Shown here piece by piece: positions 58,927 through 64,000 of a stretch of DNA of 64,000 nt. The translations under genes were made by a program, and so were the position numbers. The stretch's first letter is position 1; every line of letters begins with the position of its first letter. Source of the stretch: Arthrobacter sp. V1I7 (GTDB taxonomy: Bacteria > Actinomycetota > Actinomycetes > Actinomycetales > Micrococcaceae); contig NZ_JAUSYS010000001.1 in the NCBI RefSeq assembly GCF_030817015.1, forward strand, positions 4,216,001-4,280,000, given 5' to 3'. Below the pieces are notes generated by a model that saw only the letters and a list, made by a program, of their open reading frames with translations, searched no databases and had not been told where the DNA came from.

Positions 58927-59708
58927 AGTTGCTCCTCCGCATAGACGGTGAATGCCGCGCGGAAGGCGGCCAGTGCTGCATCACTGTCGCCCTTGGCCCA
59001 CGCCTCCATGCCCACCGTCCCTTCATACCCGGCCTCCGCGAGCGCCCTGGCGACGGCCGCGTAGTTGATTTCCCCGGTTCCGGGCTCGCACCGCCCCGGG
59101 ACGTCGGCTACCTGGATCTCGCCGATATAGGGCAGGGCCGTCCGCACCAGCTCAATGAGGTTTCCCTCCCCCAGTTGCGCGTGGTACAGGTCCAGCATCA
59201 GTTTGGCGTGGGGGTGGCCGGCGGCCTCCACCAGTGCCAGGGTGTCCTTCGCTCGTGCCAGCGGGATGCCGGGGTGGTCAAGGATGGTGTTGAGGTTCTC
59301 CAGGCAGAACGTCACGCCGTACTTCTCCCCCAGCCGGCCGAGGCGCTCCAGCGTCCGTGCGCCGGTGCTCCACATGCGGCCGGTGGAACGGTACACGGGG
59401 CGGGCGGCGTGGCCGTCGATGAGTTCTGCCGGGTGCACCACCATGCGGCTGACGCCAAGTTCCAGGGCGGTGGGGATCAGCGATTCCGCGGTCCGCACCA
59501 CATCATCGGCAGTGTCAGGGTCCACCACGCTGCCTGAGGTGTAGCCCGTCATGGAGGAAAAAACGGCGGCAGTGGCTTTGAGCGCCGGAATGTCCTTGCC
59601 CCGCGAATCCCACAGTTCGACGTCGAAACCGGACTCGTGGATCCGGCGCACGCGTTCCACAAACGGTCGGTCCGTAAAGACCATCTCCGCGCAGACTGCC
59701 AGGCGCAT
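58923..59708 (-). CDS. TIM-barrel sugar isomerase/epimerase (hydroxypyruvate isomerase-like)
   Basis: The 261-residue AP-endonuclease-2-type TIM barrel has ESGFDVELWDSRGKDI, VVHPAELIDGH, FCLENLNT (metal Glu), LMLDLYHAQLGEGNL (Asp, His), IQVADVPGRCEPGTGEINY and VGMEAWAKGD. This is close to hydroxypyruvate isomerase/IolI-like proteins. It isomerises a keto sugar or acid; the exact substrate is open. It is flanked on both sides by Gfo/Idh genes with 4-bp and 1-bp overlaps, so the three work as one pathway. Confidence 0.85.
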   Translation of the reverse strand: MRLAVCAEMVFTDRPFVERVRRIHESGFDVELWDSRGKDIPALKATAAVFSSMTGYTSGSVVDPDTADDVVRTAESLIPTALELGVSRMVVHPAELIDGHAARPVYRSTGRMWSTGARTLERLGRLGEKYGVTFCLENLNTILDHPGIPLARAKDTLALVEAAGHPHAKLMLDLYHAQLGEGNLIELVRTALPYIGEIQVADVPGRCEPGTGEINYAAVARALAEAGYEGTVGMEAWAKGDSDAALAAFRAAFTVYAEEQL

Positions 59709-60796
59709 CAGACGGCTGCCGTCTCATTGACCGCCACCGGTGCGCCGCGTTTGACCGATTCGATGCAGGCCAGTGCCATGGCCAGCGCACGGCGGGCATC
59801 CGCGCCACCCGGGGTGACGTTGAAGTCGGACGACGACGGGGGCATGCCGTCGCGCCGCGCACGCACGGCACCGGCGAAGTCGACGAGTTCGTCAGTATAG
59901 GCCTGCCGGAACAGTTCAACGTTGAGCCGCGGGGTGTCGGCGGACAGTCCCTCCGCCGTGTACCGGCGGGCCGCCGTTTCCGTGGCGCGGCCAGCCTGGA
60001 CCATGCCTTTGGAACCGAAGACCTCGCCGCGGATGTCGTACCCGTACAGGGCGCTGAAGTTTGCCTCGGCCACGGCCACGGCACCGTTGCTGTACCGAAT
60101 GGTCACCACTGCGGTGTCAAGGAACCCCTGGTCGCGCAGGGAGGGCTCCACGAGCGCGTCCGCCACCGCGTAGACCTCCACGGGCTCGGCACCTTCGTTG
60201 AACCAGTTGAGGGTGTCGAAATCATGGATGAGAGTCTCCAGGAAGATGGTCCAGGCCGGGACCCTGGCCGCGTTCGGGATGCTTCCGGTCCCGGGATCGC
60301 GCGTCAGCGAGCGCAAAAGCTGCGGCGTTCCGGCGATGCCTGCGGCCAGGTCCTTCTTGGCGGCCAGGAAGTCATCGGCGTAGCGTCGGTTGAAGCCGAT
60401 CTGGAAGTGCACGCCGGCCTCTTCCACCGCTGCGAGCGCAGCGTCGAGTTCCTCGAGCCCCTGACCTGCCGGCTTCTCGCAGAAAACGTGCTTGCCGGCG
60501 GCCGCGGCCTGTCGGATCAGTGATGAATGGAAGCGTGCGGGGCTGGCGATCACCACCGCATCGATCTCCGAATCCGCCAGGATGTCTTCTGCGTTGGCCG
60601 TCACCTTTGCCGTGCCCAGTGCCTGGGCAAGGGCCTGCGCGGATTCCACATTGGGATCGGCGATGGCCGCCAGGACTGCGCCCGGGACGCGGCGGGCGAT
60701 GCTGTCGGCATGGAACGCCCCCATCCAGCCGGAGCCGATGAGCCCGATCCGTACGGGCAGGACGACGTCGGACGGATTGCGGTTGAGATAAGCCAA
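59708..60796 (-). CDS. Gfo/Idh/MocA oxidoreductase
   Basis: The 362-residue enzyme has RIGLIGSGWMGAFHADSIA (Rossmann), VFCEKPAGQGLEELDAALAA (EKP) and FQIGFNRRYADDFLAAK, and the catalytic ETLIHDFDTLNWF. It differs clearly from the 57892 paralogue, so the operon encodes two dehydrogenases, perhaps an oxidation followed by a reduction around the isomerase. The start MAYLNRNPSD at 60796 follows AAAGGAC; the stop overlaps the next ATG (TGATG). Confidence 0.87.
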   Translation of the reverse strand: MAYLNRNPSDVVLPVRIGLIGSGWMGAFHADSIARRVPGAVLAAIADPNVESAQALAQALGTAKVTANAEDILADSEIDAVVIASPARFHSSLIRQAAAAGKHVFCEKPAGQGLEELDAALAAVEEAGVHFQIGFNRRYADDFLAAKKDLAAGIAGTPQLLRSLTRDPGTGSIPNAARVPAWTIFLETLIHDFDTLNWFNEGAEPVEVYAVADALVEPSLRDQGFLDTAVVTIRYSNGAVAVAEANFSALYGYDIRGEVFGSKGMVQAGRATETAARRYTAEGLSADTPRLNVELFRQAYTDELVDFAGAVRARRDGMPPSSSDFNVTPGGADARRALAMALACIESVKRGAPVAVNETAAV

Positions 60797-60827
60797 GGGC
60801 TTGTCCTTTCAGGAAATGGGACGGCAG

Positions 60828-61745
60828 TTACTGGCGGGTGTTGCCGGCGGTTTGTGCCACCCCGGCCACTTCGCTCTTAACTTCGGCAACGACGTCGTTG
60901 TGGCCGCCAAGCTGTTCGAGCTCGTGGGCGAGTTCGGCGAGTTCCGCGCCGCCGGCCATCTGGGCAGTCAGCTCGTCGAGGGTGATGTCCTTCTTGTCGT
61001 AGTAGCCGATCGACTTGCCGCGCTTGAGCAGCAGGAACCGGTCCCCGACAGGGAAGGCGTGGTGCGGGTTGTGGGTGATGAAGATGACCCCGAGGCCGCG
61101 GTCGCGGGCCTGGAGGATGTACCGCAGGACCACGCCGGACTGCTTGACGCCGAGTGCCGCCGTCGGCTCATCCAGGATCAGTACCTTGGCACCGAAGTAC
61201 ACGGCGCGGGCGATCGCGACACACTGGCGTTCACCGCCGGAGAGCTGGCCGATGGGCTGCTCCACATCGCGGAGGTCGATGCCCATCTCGGCGAGCTCCT
61301 TGAGCGTGATGGCTTTCATCTTCTCGACGTCCAGGCTCCTGAACGGGCCAAAACCACTGGTCAGCTCCGAGCCGAGGAAGAAGTTCCGCCAGATCGGCAT
61401 CAGCGGCACAACAGCGAGGTCCTGGTAGACGGTGGCGATTCCGGCGTCGAGCGCGTCACGGGGCGAGGTGAATTTCCGTTCCTCGCCCATGATGTTCAGG
61501 ACCCCGGCGTCGTGCTGGTGCAGGCCGGCGATGATCTTGATCAGCGTGGACTTGCCCGCACCGTTATCACCCAGGACACAGGTGACGCGGCCGTTGTCCA
61601 CGGCCATGGTGACATCGCTCAACGCGAGGATGTTGCCGTAGTTTTTCCCCACCTTGTCCAGCGAGAGCAGGTGCACGGGGGTGTGGGTCAGCGGGTCCGT
61701 CTCGTTCCGGAGCAGGGTGGTTTGGTCGATTTCTTTGGCATTCAT
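60828..61745 (-). CDS. Sugar ABC importer, ATP-binding subunit (CUT2, FrcA-like)
   Basis: The 305-residue protein has one ABC domain: Walker [13 protein letters not shown]-loop VYQDLAVVP, signature [15 protein letters not shown], Walker [12 protein letters not shown] and the H-loop ITHNPHHAF. Single-domain ATPases of this branch serve FrcA/inositol-type transporters rather than the double RbsA type. The start at 61745 follows GGAG. The C-tail is Glu/Ala-rich. Confidence 0.9.
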   Translation of the reverse strand: MNAKEIDQTTLLRNETDPLTHTPVHLLSLDKVGKNYGNILALSDVTMAVDNGRVTCVLGDNGAGKSTLIKIIAGLHQHDAGVLNIMGEERKFTSPRDALDAGIATVYQDLAVVPLMPIWRNFFLGSELTSGFGPFRSLDVEKMKAITLKELAEMGIDLRDVEQPIGQLSGGERQCVAIARAVYFGAKVLILDEPTAALGVKQSGVVLRYILQARDRGLGVIFITHNPHHAFPVGDRFLLLKRGKSIGYYDKKDITLDELTAQMAGGAELAELAHELEQLGGHNDVVAEVKSEVAGVAQTAGNTRQ

Positions 61746-61759
61746 GTTCTCCGGCCCCT

Positions 61760-62800
61760 TTACTTGAGTTCCGCGCGGCGCTTGACGATGAGGTTGACGA
61801 TGGTGGCCAGCAGCAGCATCAGGCCCAGGAAGAACTTGAACCAGTCCGGGTTCCACTGCGCGTAGACGATGCCCTTGTTGGCCATGCCGAAGATGAACGC
61901 GCCGATCGCCCCGCCCACGGCCGAGCCGTAGCCGCCGGTGAGAAGGCAGCCGCCGATGACCGCGGCGATGATGTAGAGGAACTCGTTGCCAACTCCCTCA
62001 CCGGACTGCACGGTGTTGAAGGCGAAGAGGTTGTGCATGCCCAGGATCCAGCCGCAGAAACCGACAGCCATGAACAGGCCGATCTTGGTCTTGGTGACGG
62101 GCACACCCACGGCGCGGGCCGCGTTGGCGTCGCCGCCGGCGGCGAAGATCCAGTTTCCCATCTTGGTGCGCAGCAGGACCCAGGAAGCCACGATCACCAG
62201 GGCGATCCAGATGAACACCGTGACGTTGACGTCGATGCCGCCGATCTTGATGGTCGAGGCGAACAGCACGCGGGCGGCGTCGAAACCGTCGAGGTCGGAC
62301 ACCGAGGGGGTTGCCACCGCCCCGCCGATCATGCGGGTCAGGCCGAGGTTGAGGCCGGCAAGCATCAGGAAGGATGCCAGCGTGACGATGAAGCTGGGGA
62401 GTTTTGTTTTGACGAGGATCCAGCCGTTGATGAACCCGATGCCCAAGGACACTACGAGCGCGAAGGCAACTCCGACCCAGATGTTTGTGCTGAAGTACCA
62501 GCTGAACATGGAGGCTGAGAGGGCTGAGGTGATGACTGCGACGCCGGTGGAGAGGTCAAATTCGCCACCGATCATCAGCAGGGCCACGCCCACGGCCATG
62601 ATCCCGATGGTGGAGCTGCCGTACAGCACGGTTGCCAGGGAACTGGGCTGCAGGAAGACGGGGGCGATGGCGGCAAAGAATACGAAAAGTACCAGAGCGC
62701 CGACGAGGGCGCCTATTTCGGGGCGCAACAGCAATTTTTGGATGGTATTTCGGGTGCGGACGCGCTCATCTGAGGTGGCGGTTAGGACAGCATTGGCCAT
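61760..62800 (-). CDS. Sugar ABC importer, permease subunit (CUT2)
   Basis: The 346-residue membrane protein has 8-10 helices and the BPD_transp_2 features [65 protein letters not shown] and [28 protein letters not shown]. It forms the channel with the 60828 ATPase. The start at 62800 follows AAAGGAG. It lies between the binding protein and ATPase genes with short gaps. Confidence 0.91.
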   Translation of the reverse strand: MANAVLTATSDERVRTRNTIQKLLLRPEIGALVGALVLFVFFAAIAPVFLQPSSLATVLYGSSTIGIMAVGVALLMIGGEFDLSTGVAVITSALSASMFSWYFSTNIWVGVAFALVVSLGIGFINGWILVKTKLPSFIVTLASFLMLAGLNLGLTRMIGGAVATPSVSDLDGFDAARVLFASTIKIGGIDVNVTVFIWIALVIVASWVLLRTKMGNWIFAAGGDANAARAVGVPVTKTKIGLFMAVGFCGWILGMHNLFAFNTVQSGEGVGNEFLYIIAAVIGGCLLTGGYGSAVGGAIGAFIFGMANKGIVYAQWNPDWFKFFLGLMLLLATIVNLIVKRRAELK

Positions 62801-62873
62801 GATTACTAAACTCCTTTGTCTTGGGATGCCGGGCCGGTGCAGGCACCCGGCATCCCGACAGTTTTGTTGAGGG

Positions 62874-63866
62874 TTAGCGGATGCCGGCCTGAGCGAACTT
62901 GGAGACATCGGCTGCATTGCTCTTGTCGACAACAGCCGGGCCCGTGTAGACCTGCTGCCCGCCGCCAACCTTGAAACCGCCCACTTTGCTCAGCCAAATG
63001 GTGTCCACGGCGCCGTAGCCCTGGAGATAGGGCTGCTGGTCCACAGTGAACGCGACACTTCCGTCTTCAATGGCCTTGGCCAGCTCGCCGTTCAGGTCGA
63101 ACGAAGCCACCTTGATCTTGCTGCCTGTTTCCTTCACGGACTTCACAATGGTGAGCGTGAACGGGGCGCCGAGACCGATGATCGCGTCGGCGTCCGGCGT
63201 GGACTGGAGCTTCGCCGTCACCGTAGAGGAGACGGAGGTCATGTCCGCGCCGTTGACGTTGAGGATCTCGGAGCCGGGAACCTGTTCCTTGACACCGGCA
63301 CACCGGTTTTCGAGGCCGACGTGGCCCTGCTCCTGAATCACGCAGATCGGGTGCTTGATGCCCTCTGCGGCGAGTCGCTGTCCCACCGTGACACCGGCGA
63401 GCTTGTCGCTCTGCCCAAAGTGGGTGATAGCGCCCATAGCCTTCGACTGGTCTTCACCGGCGTTGAAGCTCACCACGGGAATCCCCGCGTCCACCGCCTT
63501 CTTGACGACGTCCTTCAGGGCCTCCGGCTTGGCCAGCGTGATGAGGATACCGTCCACCTTCTGGTCAATGGCCTGCTGCACCAACTGCGCCTGGCGGCCC
63601 CCCTCAGCGTCCCCGCTGTAAAGCAGCTCGACGTTGTCCTTCGTCGCGGCGCTCTCGGCACCCTTCCGGACGATGTCCCAGAACGTGTCGCCGGCGGCCG
63701 CGTGGGTGATCATCGCGACCTTCAATCGCGGCGTGTCCGCAACCGTGCCACCTCCCCCACCATTTACGGTTTCGGTCTTGCCGCCCGTGCTTGAACAGGC
63801 GCTCAGGGCCACCATCGGAACGACGGCCGCTATCAGGGCTGCCTTCCGCCAAGAAATCTTCTTCAC
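62874..63866 (-). CDS. Sugar ABC importer, substrate-binding lipoprotein
   Basis: The 330-residue protein has a lipoprotein signal (KKISWRKAALIAAVVPMVALSACSS, with the lipidated Cys in LSAC). A periplasmic-binding-protein fold of the RbsB/inositol group follows, with VAMITHAAAGDTFWDIVRKGAE, DGILITLAKPEALKDVV, VVSFNAGEDQS and DADAIIGLGAPFTLTIVKSV. It captures a sugar or cyclitol outside the membrane. The context (iol genes, IolR-like site upstream) favours inositol or a derivative. The start is GTG 63866 after GAAGGAG. Confidence 0.9.
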   Translation of the reverse strand: MKKISWRKAALIAAVVPMVALSACSSTGGKTETVNGGGGGTVADTPRLKVAMITHAAAGDTFWDIVRKGAESAATKDNVELLYSGDAEGGRQAQLVQQAIDQKVDGILITLAKPEALKDVVKKAVDAGIPVVSFNAGEDQSKAMGAITHFGQSDKLAGVTVGQRLAAEGIKHPICVIQEQGHVGLENRCAGVKEQVPGSEILNVNGADMTSVSSTVTAKLQSTPDADAIIGLGAPFTLTIVKSVKETGSKIKVASFDLNGELAKAIEDGSVAFTVDQQPYLQGYGAVDTIWLSKVGGFKVGGGQQVYTGPAVVDKSNAADVSKFAQAGIR

Positions 63867-63930
63867 GATTTTCTCCTTCGATAGGGGCTGCGGCCCTGCC
63901 ACTCTGCAGGAGCTCAAGGCCCTCCCCTCG

Positions 63931-63960
63931 ATCATGGTGAGTCGCAGTACGTTTTGTCAA
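63931..63960 (-). promoter_or_regulatory. Promoter of the sugar ABC/dehydrogenase operon
   Basis: On the minus strand TTGACA (63960-63955) is followed after 18 bp by CATGAT (63936-63931). The distance to the GTG at 63866 is about 65 bp. Confidence 0.45.
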
Positions 63961-63965
63961 TAGTT

Positions 63966-63975
63966 TGTCCTGACA
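63966..63975. promoter_or_regulatory. IolR-like site TGTCCTGACA
   Basis: This matches all ten positions of KGWCHTRACA, the C. glutamicum IolR consensus as I remember it, and lies 6 bp upstream of the -35 of the ABC operon. Together with the site at 56089 it suggests that one regulator controls both transcripts. Confidence 0.5.
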
Positions 63976-64000
63976 TTAGGATGTTTTTACGTGAATTTGA

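Noticed and set aside
1..64000. CRISPR array, prophage, toxin-antitoxin or restriction system
   Set aside because: I found no regularly spaced repeats, phage structural genes, integrase or recognisable defence genes; the only mobile elements seen are the two insertion sequences and the 79-bp repeats.

Overview
The window looks like a chromosomal segment of a high-GC actinobacterium of the Micrococcaceae, most likely Arthrobacter or Pseudarthrobacter. This rests on the GC-rich codon use, the Ku/LigD pair with polymerase-phosphoesterase-ligase order, a pxpA gene beside an EcsC-family gene, DUF3618/DUF6458/DUF2382 stress-type envelope proteins, several apparently leaderless starts, and an inositol locus with a Corynebacterium-like IolR. 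The genus is inference; no rRNA is present.

Layout. 1-2.25 kb: start of an azlC-like permease gene, a DoxX-like gene, then an accessory patch with a complete IS481-family element (900-1973, 6-bp target duplication) flanked by an ATPase remnant and a cytosine-deaminase remnant. 2.25-8.2 kb: dicarboxylate symporter, secreted WD40-like/DUF11 protein, lytic transglycosylase, small secreted Cys protein, MarR regulator. 8.2-11.1 kb: divergent stress-envelope locus (PRC-barrel/DUF2382 against a three-gene operon ending in DUF3618). 11.1-16.6 kb: GDPD, DUF445, PxpA, EcsC, MFS. 16.7-20.4 kb: GH65 phosphorylase plus beta-phosphoglucomutase, with a decayed LacI gene and an intact-looking LacI palindrome upstream. 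20.4-22.8 kb: esterase, orphan FabF, DUF6458. 22.8-24.4 kb: an IS1380-family element inserted at the DUF6458 stop codon, with a frameshifted transposase.

24.4-29.1 kb: a pair of 79-bp repeats, then a fructose PTS operon (FruR, FruK, FruA) and HPr. 29.3-33.8 kb: SRPBCC protein, Rho_N protein, then divergent ku and ligD (non-homologous end joining). 33.8-38.7 kb: small proteins, MHS transporter, SDR, STAS-like, GNAT. 38.7-43 kb: a four-carbon acid-sugar module (OtnK-type kinase, LtnD-type dehydrogenase, class II aldolase) divergent from its GntR regulator around a 19-bp palindrome. 43-49.5 kb: SGNH hydrolase, dodecin, frameshifted MmyB-type regulator, two aldo/keto reductases, GlsB/YeaQ protein, YtxH-like protein, methyltransferase remnant, lactonase. 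49.5-53.8 kb: the second pair of 79-bp repeats, PHP protein, diguanylate cyclase, MarR, tRNA-Lys, conserved hypothetical. 53.8-56 kb: a candidate small structured RNA, a flavin-oxidase remnant and a DHA2 exporter. 56-64 kb: inositol-type locus with frameshifted iolR, iolB, two Gfo/Idh dehydrogenases, a TIM-barrel isomerase and a sugar ABC importer; two sites resemble the IolR consensus.

The most unusual signals are the four exactly 79-bp repeats at two loci 25 kb apart with a conserved hairpin, the candidate 85-nt RNA with its own promoter at 53.8 kb, and a shared CATG-centred palindrome in front of three stress-envelope transcription units near a MarR gene. At least four reading frames are broken by a single base in or next to a homopolymer. 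That may be real decay or assembly error and should be settled before any function is read from those genes.
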